Source: Bacteroidia bacterium
GTDB lineage: Bacteria > Bacteroidota > Bacteroidia > B-17B0 > Aurantibacillaceae
DNA length: 64,000 bases
Assembly: GCA_016787785.1 (NCBI GenBank)
Contig: JAEUTO010000009.1
Span: 186,001-250,000, forward strand
Direction of reading: 5' to 3'
Part shown: in pieces, positions 7,045-15,600 of the stretch
Numbering within the stretch: position 1 is the first letter of the stretch
Layout: each line of letters starts with the position of its first letter
The notes under the pieces: generated by a model
Told to the model about the DNA's origin: nothing
What the model saw: only the letters and a program-made list of their open reading frames with translations
Databases searched by the model: none
Program-made: the position numbers and the translations under genes

Positions 7045-7530
7045 ATGGAAAGAGCAGCAAATAGCATTATCAAATTGAAAACAGTTTATGTAACCAAAAC
7101 TTTACAAAAAATTAATTTTCAATTTCGTCATCCTGAAAATGTAAAAAGCATAACGGGATTATTATTAAGCTGCAACCTGTTTCTTGAAAAACGATTTAAT
7201 GGCATGGGCAAACAAGTGGGAACACTTGCTTTATCCAACTCGCAAAAAGGAGATGTGTTTTATTCACAGGTAGCCAAACTTGATGATAACGATTACAGGC
7301 AATACTTGGAACGGGTCATTTATCCGACAATAGTAAAACGAAATCTATCGCAATGGGGTAAACAATACACCTGGTTCAAAACAAATATTCCGATTCAGCA
7401 CGCCATGATGGATTGCTATTACGAGGATACGATTTCAAAAAAATATTTCAACGATTTGGGCGAAGTGTTACCGACACTTCCTTATGAGGTGATCTTATAT
7501 GTTCAATACGACTTAAAACAGGAAAAATGA
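7045..7530 (+). CDS. Small beta-rich virion protein candidate, 161 aa
   Basis: N-terminal strands (IIKLKTVYVTKTLQKINFQF) are followed by a mixed region containing aromatic residues (WGKQYTWFKTNIPI) and a last strand YEVILYVQYDL, like the neighbour upstream. No known domain is recognised. The stop overlaps the next start by 4 bases (ATGA), so the two are translationally coupled. A structural role is inferred from the gene block and the beta pattern. Confidence 0.5.
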   Translation: MERAANSIIKLKTVYVTKTLQKINFQFRHPENVKSITGLLLSCNLFLEKRFNGMGKQVGTLALSNSQKGDVFYSQVAKLDDNDYRQYLERVIYPTIVKRNLSQWGKQYTWFKTNIPIQHAMMDCYYEDTISKKYFNDLGEVLPTLPYEVILYVQYDLKQEK

Positions 7531-7844
7531 CCGTAGCATTTGCATTAGATTTTATCCCAAGACGGATGCGTGAATTAGGTTATGAAAATAACTACATCAC
7601 CCGTTGGAGACAACTTCAGATTGATGGAGATCAAACATTAACGATTGAAGCCAATAACGAATACTACTACTTGATAAAACCCAATTTGGATTTTACGGTC
7701 AGCAGCAAATTTGGTGTAAATGATCTAACCGATATATCCATCAACGAAATGCAATACGAACACAGGGGAAAGATCACTATCAAAAATAAATCAAGCGATC
7801 CTCAACTCATTCAATTCATTCAGGTAATACCGCAACATCATTAA
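7527..7844 (+). CDS. Small beta-rich virion protein candidate, 105 aa
   Basis: Short protein with strands such as QTLTIEANNEYYYLI and KITIKNKS, ending with QLIQFIQVIP. It is coupled by an ATGA overlap to the previous gene. No family is recognised. The small size and beta content would fit a cement, spike-base or minor coat protein, but there is no direct evidence. Confidence 0.5.
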   Translation: MTVAFALDFIPRRMRELGYENNYITRWRQLQIDGDQTLTIEANNEYYYLIKPNLDFTVSSKFGVNDLTDISINEMQYEHRGKITIKNKSSDPQLIQFIQVIPQHH

Positions 7845-7855
7845 AAAATAAAGTT

Positions 7856-8734
7856 ATGGGATATACAAGCATAAAACATGAAAAATATGAGCCGAAAGTA
7901 GTTGCAACTATTTTGCTGATGTTAACCAATGCTCAGAAAATAAATCAGCCAAGATTATTCGAGGTGTATGTAAATGAATTAGCGGTTGTACCCAAAACAG
8001 ATGACATTGCTCAATTGGACGATTATCAGGATTACATAAATGAGGAAACAACGATCATTAAAATTTTTGTGTATCACTACAACCAAAAAAGTTCGGATAA
8101 ATTTTTTCTTCACATCAGTCCTGAAACTTTGCAGGAAGCAAAAAACCGAGAGTTAAGTGGCATTGTACCAGTAAAAACAGAAAGTGAGTTAAAAGAGAAA
8201 TGGGAAAAGGATCGGCATTACGAAGCCCTCAAAGAAGAGAATTTACAGCTAAGAACACAACTAGAAATAGAAAAAGAAGCGGCGCTAAAAGCAGCTCGTG
8301 AAACTAAACTCATCCGTGAAAAAAGGGATAGAGAGTTTAAACAAAAAGCTGCCGATGCCTTAGAAGGAATATTGGAGAGTGAATATGTAAAGAAGAATTT
8401 ACCTCTTGCAGGCATTATCAAACAGTTTTTTGGTGGACAGGCCTTCAACCCTGATGAGAACTTATCGGGTGATGGCAATCCTGATGAGGTAGTTGAAGAA
8501 GAAGAAATTGAAGAGATCAATCAAAGAACACTAACCATTGAAGAAGAAAAACACCTTTTGCTTTTAAAGGACATTAAAGCAAAAGTTGGCACGACACATT
8601 TAGCGAGTATCATGTACTTGCTGGATCTCTTTGCAACAAATCCCAACAGCATCGAATCAGCCATTAAGGTTGTAAAAAATTACATCGCTCGTAAACCCCA
8701 AACAGTTCCCGATACAGAAACAGAAGTAGAATAA
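7856..8734 (+). CDS. Coiled-coil protein of the structural block, 292 aa
   Basis: A globular N-terminal part (about residues 1-95) is followed by a long charged coiled coil (about 105-165, Glu/Lys/Arg/Ala rich). Next come a short hydrophobic-aromatic stretch, an acidic linker with a run of Glu (about 210-225) and a helical C-terminal domain. No TM or catalytic motif is visible. Position between beta proteins and membrane proteins suggests a scaffold, spike stalk or assembly factor; this is inference. Confidence 0.55.
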   Translation: MGYTSIKHEKYEPKVVATILLMLTNAQKINQPRLFEVYVNELAVVPKTDDIAQLDDYQDYINEETTIIKIFVYHYNQKSSDKFFLHISPETLQEAKNRELSGIVPVKTESELKEKWEKDRHYEALKEENLQLRTQLEIEKEAALKAARETKLIREKRDREFKQKAADALEGILESEYVKKNLPLAGIIKQFFGGQAFNPDENLSGDGNPDEVVEEEEIEEINQRTLTIEEEKHLLLLKDIKAKVGTTHLASIMYLLDLFATNPNSIESAIKVVKNYIARKPQTVPDTETEVE

Positions 8735-8751
8735 ACTAAATATTAAAAGCA

Positions 8752-8928
8752 ATGGCAAAGTATAAAAAAGAGATCATCATTGATGCCGATTCAGTAGAAG
8801 AAGCTTCTGAAAAGATAAAGGCTGTGCAGGTGATTTTAAAACACTTGAAAACAGCAGAGATAAAAAAAATAGCTGCGGTTGTTAATGACCCGATCCAACT
8901 GGCACTTATCAAAGCAAAATTATTCTAA
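8752..8928 (+). CDS. Small hypothetical protein, 58 aa
   Basis: An ATG at 8752 opens a 58-codon frame beginning MAKYKKEIIIDADSVEEASE and ending with TAA at 8926-8928. Spacing to its neighbours is 17 and 8 bases, the same tight packing as the rest of the operon. The predicted alpha/beta pattern is rich in Lys, Ile, Val and Ala. No family is recognised. Confidence 0.6.
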   Translation: MAKYKKEIIIDADSVEEASEKIKAVQVILKHLKTAEIKKIAAVVNDPIQLALIKAKLF

Positions 8929-8936
8929 GAAAAAAA

Positions 8937-9626
8937 ATGGCAAAGGAGAGTACATCATTTCTAAACGACGCGGATAAAACAATTATCCGGGGTACTGTTT
9001 ATGGCTTGAGTGCTTTGGCGGTTACTACGATCTTGTTTTTTTCGGGCAGGGCTATTTACAGAAAGAGAAAATCAAATAAGTCAGAGTCCTTATCCTTAAA
9101 CGATAACAGCACACAAAATTTTGCCAAACGTTTAAAAATGGCTTTCGATAATGATGGTTGGTGGGGTACGGATGTGGAAAATGTTAGAAAGGTTTTTGTG
9201 GAATTGCCAAGCAAGGATGAGTTTGAAAAAGTAAAAAAGGAATATAAAAACATTACTAAAGGCGGCAATTTAGTAAAAGATCTGACAGATGAACTAACGA
9301 ATACCGAGTATGCTGAGATGCAAAATATACTCGCTGCTAAAGTTCAAAAAAACGGACAGAAAAAAATATTTGATGCTACTGCCGCTGTTTCATGTGCTAG
9401 AAGATTAAAAGCAGGATTTGATTACAAAATATTGGGAATGCCTGCCACCGATAAAGAAGCCGTAAGACAAGTGCTGACTGAAATACCAACACAACAGGCA
9501 TGGCAGATTGTTAGGATTGCCTATTACAAATTATATGCAAAGCCTTTGGAAGTGGAACTAATGAATGAACTGGACGTTTTTGATTTTTCATGGGCGGACA
9601 TCATTAAAAACAAACCAAAAAAGTAA
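8937..9626 (+). CDS. Membrane-anchored protein with two annexin-like repeats, 229 aa
   Basis: An N-terminal TM helix (about residues 20-41) is followed by a basic stretch and two repeats of about 70 residues. Each begins with A-x-R/L-LK and has a TD-(E/K)-x-V motif: GTDVENVRKVF in repeat 1 and ATDKEAVRQVL in repeat 2. The motif is followed by xxxxI/VxxxY and L-x-x-EL, the pattern of annexin repeats (A..L..A..G.GTDE...). Annexins bind membranes, usually with calcium. The calcium-ligand glycine loop is only partly kept here. It may be a membrane-binding component of the particle. The annexin match is by eye and should be regarded as tentative. Confidence 0.55.
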   Translation: MAKESTSFLNDADKTIIRGTVYGLSALAVTTILFFSGRAIYRKRKSNKSESLSLNDNSTQNFAKRLKMAFDNDGWWGTDVENVRKVFVELPSKDEFEKVKKEYKNITKGGNLVKDLTDELTNTEYAEMQNILAAKVQKNGQKKIFDATAAVSCARRLKAGFDYKILGMPATDKEAVRQVLTEIPTQQAWQIVRIAYYKLYAKPLEVELMNELDVFDFSWADIIKNKPKK

Positions 9627-9630
9627 AGCG

Positions 9631-10077
9631 ATGGCAAAGAAAAAAAATAAATCAAAACAAAAGACTAAGGCAAAGCTCAAAGAAAAATCCAAGAAACAAA
9701 AAAGAAACGGATTAGTTGTTGCAGCAATAGTAACCTTGGCAATTTTAGGTTTAGGTACTGGCGCATTTCTTTACTTAAAGCCAAAAGCAGGTTCTGATGA
9801 AACAGATTTAACGGAACTGGAAAACCCGACCACTAATCCACCAAAAACAAAAACAGCAAGCGCACCAAAAGCCGATAGTACATTTCCTTTAAAAGAAGGT
9901 AGTAAAGGGGCATTAGTAAAACAAATGCAAACCGCCTTGATAAAAAAATACGGTAAAGCGATTTTACCAAAATACGGTGCTGATGGATGGTTTGGTAAAG
10001 AAACAACAACGGCATTAAAAAGTAAAGGCATAAAAACAAACATTGATTTAGCAGAATTCACAAAGCTCATTACCTAA
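9631..10077 (+). CDS. Membrane-anchored peptidoglycan-binding protein, 148 aa
   Basis: I chose the ATG at 9631 (MAKKKNKSKQ...) because it follows the previous gene by 4 bases; an upstream in-frame start at 9565 would overlap that gene by 62 bases. A very Lys-rich N-terminus is followed by one TM helix (about residues 28-49), a Thr/Pro/Lys linker and a C-terminal PG_binding_1-type domain. The last shows the usual LKEGSKGALVKQMQTAL start and GADGWFGKETTTAL motif. This type of protein attaches to the cell wall. Its place directly before two transpeptidase-like enzymes points to cell-wall penetration or lysis. Confidence 0.75.
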   Translation: MAKKKNKSKQKTKAKLKEKSKKQKRNGLVVAAIVTLAILGLGTGAFLYLKPKAGSDETDLTELENPTTNPPKTKTASAPKADSTFPLKEGSKGALVKQMQTALIKKYGKAILPKYGADGWFGKETTTALKSKGIKTNIDLAEFTKLIT

Positions 10078-10096
10078 CCTTTAAAACCATAACATC

Positions 10097-10699
10097 ATGT
10101 ATAAACCAAGAATAGAGCAGCTAAAAGCTGTCTTTAAAAGCAAGGGCTTTGCCCTAAAAGAAGGAGTGTGGGAATTAAATATTATTGGTATTCGTAACAG
10201 CCTATCCCAGTCAAATGCATTTGACGATACCATTTGTGTGTTGTTCAAAGACCATTATGGTGATGATACGCTGCGTTGTTTTTCTGCAACAACAGATCCT
10301 GGGCAATTTTGGCTACTGCATCCTTTAAATGTAAAAGGCTGTGCCATTATGAAAGAAGGACATTATCCTAATGTTTACAAAGTTGGTAAACACAAAGGAT
10401 ATAAAGCCCTAGAACAAATTGGTAAAATTTCTTTTTACAGGGATAATAATTTGGATGCGAAGCTGGATTTTTTTGGTAAAGGTGTAATAGAAGTTTTTGA
10501 AGTTATCAAGGCCAACATCCATCACGCCTCTTTATCCTCTCCATCGGTGATGGTTGACAAATGGAGTGCAGGCTGTCAGGTAATCAATAATGGTTGGTTG
10601 GACTTTATAGAACTCTGCGATCAATCGGTTTTGGTAACTGGTAAAAACCGTTTCTCTTATACTTTATTAAATAGTAACGAAGTGAAAGCTGCAAAATGA
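10097..10699 (+). CDS. L,D-transpeptidase-like lysis enzyme candidate (copy 1), 200 aa
   Basis: The C-terminal half has NIHHAS followed after about 14 residues by WSAGCQV, matching the His...S-x-GC arrangement of YkuD-type L,D-transpeptidase catalytic sites. The conserved core also contains NIIGIRNS, TTDPG and KHKGYKAL, all repeated in the next gene. No signal peptide or TM is seen. The next gene starts inside its last codons (4-base overlap). In this lysis-like context it could be an endolysin acting on peptidoglycan cross-links; the enzyme activity is inferred from the motif and not proven. Confidence 0.65.
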   Translation: MYKPRIEQLKAVFKSKGFALKEGVWELNIIGIRNSLSQSNAFDDTICVLFKDHYGDDTLRCFSATTDPGQFWLLHPLNVKGCAIMKEGHYPNVYKVGKHKGYKALEQIGKISFYRDNNLDAKLDFFGKGVIEVFEVIKANIHHASLSSPSVMVDKWSAGCQVINNGWLDFIELCDQSVLVTGKNRFSYTLLNSNEVKAAK

Positions 10700-11373
10700 T
10701 TCAGAAGCTGATCGCCATACTTGCACGAAATGGTTTTATTATTTATAGAAAACCATACCAGTTAAACATTATTGGTATTCGCAACTCTGAAACAACTTCG
10801 GATAAGTTTGACGATCAGTTATACATCATTTTCAAAGACGATAAAAACAAATGGGTAAAAGCTGTTTATACCATTACAACAGACCCCGGTACGTATTGGT
10901 TAAACCATCCTTTGCAGGTTGATGGAACAGCGATCTTAAAACAAGGCCAGTATGTAAATGCCTATCGTATTGGTTTGCACAAAGGCCAGTACAAAGCGTT
11001 GGTGCAATCAAAACCTGTTACAGTTTTAAGAGACTATGACCGTAATGCTGTTTTGGACTTTAATAATGGAAGAGAATCAACAGGATTATTTGGTGTAAAC
11101 ATTCATAGGGCTTCTATTCATGGGGTAACAAAAAAAGTAGGTAAATGGAGTGCAGGTTGTCAGGTATTTGAAAAAAATGAAGAGTTCATCCAGTTTATGC
11201 AACTCTGCGAGCGGCACAAATCAAAATACGGTAATCTTTTTACTTATACACTGATTGATCTGCGCTCCATCAAACGTCAAACAAAACGCTGGATTGCCTA
11301 TGGAGTAACAGGGGCAGTTTCATTAACAGCGGCCATTTATTTTTTAAACAAACATTTTAGTAAGAATACTTAA
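10696..11373 (+). CDS. L,D-transpeptidase-like lysis enzyme candidate (copy 2), membrane-anchored, 225 aa
   Basis: This is a clear paralogue of the upstream gene: NIIGIRNS, TTDPG, HKGQYKAL, NIHRAS and WSAGCQVF recur in the same order and spacing. Unlike copy 1 it ends in a hydrophobic helix (about residues 198-216) with a short basic tail, so one enzyme is probably soluble and the other membrane-bound. The ATGA overlap couples their translation. A tandem soluble/anchored pair suggests that they act at different stages, for example entry and release, or as a heteromer. Confidence 0.65.
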   Translation: MIQKLIAILARNGFIIYRKPYQLNIIGIRNSETTSDKFDDQLYIIFKDDKNKWVKAVYTITTDPGTYWLNHPLQVDGTAILKQGQYVNAYRIGLHKGQYKALVQSKPVTVLRDYDRNAVLDFNNGRESTGLFGVNIHRASIHGVTKKVGKWSAGCQVFEKNEEFIQFMQLCERHKSKYGNLFTYTLIDLRSIKRQTKRWIAYGVTGAVSLTAAIYFLNKHFSKNT

Positions 11374-11385
11374 AAAATTAATATC

Positions 11386-11709
11386 ATGAAAACGATCATC
11401 GACATCTATCACGAGATCTTTCCGCATACTACTATGGCGGATTGGTTCTATGCACTTTTGGGTTTGTTATTACACGCAGTTGTGAAATTAAAAAATGTCC
11501 GCTTCAAAGACTTTAAATGCAAAACCTTCTTTGGAGAATTTTTACCAGTCTGGTATTTTGCCTTTATCGCCATTTTTATTTTGGTAGGCGGCTTGCCCGA
11601 AGTCATGACTAATTACAATGTCTTGGATTCTGCCCTGATAGGGTATAGTTCATCCTCCATAATTAAACAATTATTTAAAAGTAAAACCGAAAAACTCAAC
11701 ATCCTATGA
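11386..11709 (+). CDS. Holin-like membrane protein, 107 aa
   Basis: Two to three hydrophobic segments (about residues 19-36 and 54-72, with a weaker one near 80-92) separated by a basic loop, and a charged C-terminus. Size and layout fit phage holins. It lies between transpeptidase-like enzymes and spanin-like proteins, where a holin is expected. Its stop overlaps the next start (4 bases). There is no family signature, so the holin call depends on topology and context. Confidence 0.6.
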   Translation: MKTIIDIYHEIFPHTTMADWFYALLGLLLHAVVKLKNVRFKDFKCKTFFGEFLPVWYFAFIAIFILVGGLPEVMTNYNVLDSALIGYSSSSIIKQLFKSKTEKLNIL

Positions 11710-12101
11710 CATTCTTTGGAAAAACAATCCCGACCGACAAAATCAATTTTTTCATGAACTGTATCAGCTTTGTATTAGGCATCATCTTCTTTATACGAAT
11801 GCAATATAAAATGAGTGAAGAAGAAACACGCATCGTTAATTTTAACTCAGAGCGGGATTCGCTTTTAATGATAGAAGCAAAGCTAAACTTTCGTTTGAAT
11901 CAAATACAGACAAAACAAGATAGCTTAATCCGAAGCATACGGCAAAATAAAAAACTGTTATTGCAACAGAAACAAAAAATAGCTGTAAAGAGGCAGCAGC
12001 TAAATTCTACACTTAAAAACGACTGGAAAAACACCACTCGTGAAGAACAAAATGCCTACATCAATAAAATCATGTCTAACCTAAAAGAATATCAAAAATG
12101 A
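11706..12101 (+). CDS. Inner-membrane spanin-like coiled-coil protein, 131 aa
   Basis: One N-terminal TM helix (about residues 14-31) is followed by a long polar coiled coil rich in Gln, Lys, Arg and Glu to the end, the layout of Rz-type inner-membrane spanins. It overlaps both neighbours by 4 bases. In Gram-negative hosts spanins disrupt the outer membrane after holin and endolysin action. The assignment is by topology and location. Confidence 0.55.
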   Translation: MTFFGKTIPTDKINFFMNCISFVLGIIFFIRMQYKMSEEETRIVNFNSERDSLLMIEAKLNFRLNQIQTKQDSLIRSIRQNKKLLLQQKQKIAVKRQQLNSTLKNDWKNTTREEQNAYINKIMSNLKEYQK

Positions 12102-12574
12102 AAAAAGCACTTTTTTTACTTTGTCTGTTTATTGGCACGGCACTTAGCAGCGCATCTCAAACCATTACTGTTTTAAATAAAGGCGAACTCTATAAGCCAC
12201 CATTGGATCAGATGGTAGTAATGGACAAATACACTTTCGGTGGTTATCATTATACGGGTGAGAAATATGATAGTTTGAAAGTGCAGATAGAGGAATTGGA
12301 TTCGCTTCTTTTAAACAGGGATAGTTTGCAAAATAAAGTAGTCGAAGAATACGAAGCGACTATCCAGTTAAAAGATCTCGAAGTCAATACCTATAAAACT
12401 GGCTTTTCAGAAGTAAAAGTTCAACTCAATTCAAGTATTGAAAAAGGAAATCAATTGCAAACTGATTATAAAAAGCTGCAACAAAAAAATAACCGAACAA
12501 AACGCTGGCGGAATTTCTTTATGGGAAGTTCAGTCATTAGTACCGGAATATTAATACTTCTCGTCGTCATTTAA
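12098..12574 (+). CDS. Exported coiled-coil protein with C-terminal TM, 158 aa
   Basis: A signal peptide (residues 1-21, ending SSASQ) is followed by a short domain, then a coiled coil (about 65-130), and a C-terminal TM helix (about 140-157). There is no lipobox, so it is not a classical Rz1 lipoprotein. Position after the holin-like and Rz-like genes and the ATGA coupling suggest a partner in lysis or envelope bridging. It ends the block of small genes, followed by a 70-base gap before the giant antirestriction-type gene. Confidence 0.55.
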   Translation: MKKALFLLCLFIGTALSSASQTITVLNKGELYKPPLDQMVVMDKYTFGGYHYTGEKYDSLKVQIEELDSLLLNRDSLQNKVVEEYEATIQLKDLEVNTYKTGFSEVKVQLNSSIEKGNQLQTDYKKLQQKNNRTKRWRNFFMGSSVISTGILILLVVI

Positions 12575-12644
12575 TTAATAGAGCGGTAGTTGTTTTAAAA
12601 AAATAATCCGTTGCCCTTACTCTATTTTCTAAAAAACTAATATC

Positions 12645-15600
12645 ATGGCCAGACCGAAATTATACGACACCAAAGCAAAACGAATTGCAACGGTTAAACA
12701 ATCGGGCAAGATTATTACGTTTAAAAAACCCGCTGGTTTTCCTGAGACTTATGTCAATCAAATTCTTGCTAAAGGGTTGGAAAAAAGAAAAGGTGCTGTT
12801 AAAATACTTGGTGTTCATAGAGATTCCAATTGGTATAATAGCATGGACGAATTACTCGATGATATTGAGTGGGAGAAAATGGAGGATTGGCATGGTGGCG
12901 ATGACAACTATGATAAGTTATACGAACCATCAACTGCTTATTATACTGAAAAGCCTGAAATTGTTTTAGGCAACATTTCTGAAATAACCATTCCTGAAAT
13001 AAAAGTTCAGTATCACAGAGGTAAGGATAGTAAATTGATGTCAAGGATCAGCTCCTCTAAAGATGCTGAAAAAATATTGAGACAAATTTTTCCTGAAGGA
13101 GAACTGGATTTACAAGAGCAGTTTATTATTCTTTATCTCACCCCTCAAAATAAACTACTAGGCTATTACAGGCACACTAAAGGCAGTTTGGTTGCTACTC
13201 TCGCTGATATTCGCTTAATTATTTCAGTAGGCGTTAAAACAAGTTGTGGCGGCATTATTATTTCTCATAATCACCCAAGCGGCAACTTAAAGCCAAGCCA
13301 AGATGATATTGCCCTAACAAATAAATTAAAAGAAGCCGCAAGATTGTTTGATATAAAAGTTCTGGATCATTTGATAATCTCCAGCGAAGATTATTATTCA
13401 TTTGCTGATGAAGGGGCTTTATCAGGTTTGGAAAATGTCCCAACAAACAATTTTTCTCTATTGCCCCTCAACCACAGGCAATTCTTAATACAGGTACTTC
13501 GCCGGATAGAAATGGAAAGTATTGGCAATAAAACCGTATTAGAAAAACTTGGAGCATCTTTTAAAATTTACGATAAGAATACGGTTAAAGAATTAACCGA
13601 GTTAGCGATAGTTATTACAGCAAGAAGTATAGCGCAGTCAAAACAATTATCTATTGTTGAGCGTTATAAAAAAATTGTCCGCCTGTATGAAACGCAGGTT
13701 AATTTGTCGCATAGAACATCACAAAGTATTTTATTACAACAATACTCTACACCCGCACCCATCGGTTTTTTAGCAGGTATTTTTTGTGGCGTAGATAAGT
13801 TTGAAGATGAAAAAGATAAAATTGCTTTTGAACCAAGCGCAGGCAATGGTTTGTTAACCATTGCCGCCAACCCTTATTATTTCAGGGTAAATGAAATTGA
13901 CACCACCCGTAACCTGCATTTACAAACTCAAGGATTTAGAAGTGTGGACAAAGAAGATGCCACCAAATCTTTTTCAATTGAGCGTGAAGTGAACTGGAAT
14001 AAAAAATTTGATGCCGTTATTACTAATCCTCCGTTTGGCAGATTAAACAAAACCATAGAGTTTGATAATTTTTCTATTGACACCTTAGATCATTTAATGG
14101 CGATTCGTGCATTAGAATTAATGAAGGATGAAGGCAAGGCAGCTATTATCATTGGCGGTCATACAAAATATGATGAAAAAGGAAGAGTACAAAAAGGTGC
14201 TAACCGTATTTTCTTGAATTATTTGTATTCACATTTTAACGTGATGGATGTCATTCCCATCAATGGCAGTAAATTGTATTCAAGACAAGGCACAAGCTTT
14301 AATACCCGATTGATTTTAATTAATGGCCGCAAAGAGAAAATAAACGGTGTTGCGCCAATTTCATCGCCAACAAGAATAAAAAAATATGTTTATGACGGTA
14401 AAGAGTATACCGAAAAGCAATTAATTGAATTTGCTGCCAGCGCTTCGGAATATGATCGACGTGATGCGGGTGAGGATGTTTTGCCCATAAATACAATTGA
14501 AGAAGCGATAAAATGGTTAGATGATGTAGAGGTAATCTCATCTCAAGAAGGATTAGAAAAACCAGTCAGTCGATTCGATGAATTATATGATAGAGTAATT
14601 GATGCTATGAAAATACCATTGCCATTTGAATTTGCAGATACAACAACGTCTGCTAAAGAAAATTCTGAAACTCAAACAGCCTTTAAAAATTTCGCAGGCT
14701 TAAAACCAAAATATAAAGATGCACTTTTATTGATTCGCATTGACGATCATTATTATTCATTTAATGAAGATACGTTTCCAATACAACGGGTCATTGGTTT
14801 ACAGGTACATCAGTTTCAAAATAAAGGCGAAGCGCATGTCTATATAAAATTCCCGGCAGGAGAGTTAGACACGTATCTGAATAAATTGGTAAAAGCAGGA
14901 AACAGAGTTGGTGTCGCAGAAATTTTAGAAGCAGCAAAAAATAAAAAAACAAAAGCAGAAGCATCCTCTGATACAGACCTTGAAGATTTAGCCAAAGAGT
15001 TGGAACGAGAATTAAAAAAGCTCAACAATAATGAAGAAGATCTTGGCGCACCTTATTTACCTGCTTCTGAAAGCTGCGTAGTTTTAAATACCGTTGTTCC
15101 TGATTCGATGGAATACGAGACAAGTCAGGCTTTAAAATTCATTCAGCAAGAAGTGGGTGGAGATATAGATGAGTTTGTAAGACAACGTTTAGGTTACAGC
15201 TCAAAACTGGATTTATGTAAATCACTTTCTGCCGAACAAACCGATGCGGTTGCAATGGCCATTTATAATATAGAAGCAAGAGAGCAAGGAATGATTATTG
15301 GCGACCAGACAGGAATTGGAAAAGGTCGTATCGCTGCCGCTATGATCCGATACGCTGTATTAAAAGGAAACAAACCCATTTTTATTACCGAGAAACCCAA
15401 TTTGTTTTCTGACATCTACCGCGATCTTTCCGCTATCGGTTCTTCTCATTTAGTACCATTTATTGTGAACGGCAGGGAAAGTAAAACAGACATTAAAGAT
15501 GAGAACGGTGAAGTGATTCATCAAGCCCTGTCCGCTGCCGAACAACAAGTTTATTTTAAAGATCAGCGTATTCCTGCTAATGCGGATTTTGTCTTAGCAA

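Noticed and set aside
2288-12574. Conjugative transfer operon or type VI/contractile injection cluster
   Set aside because: No VirB4/TraG ATPase, relaxase, sheath, tube, baseplate or ClpV-like gene is present; the mix of membrane, beta-rich and lysis-like proteins fits a virion block better.
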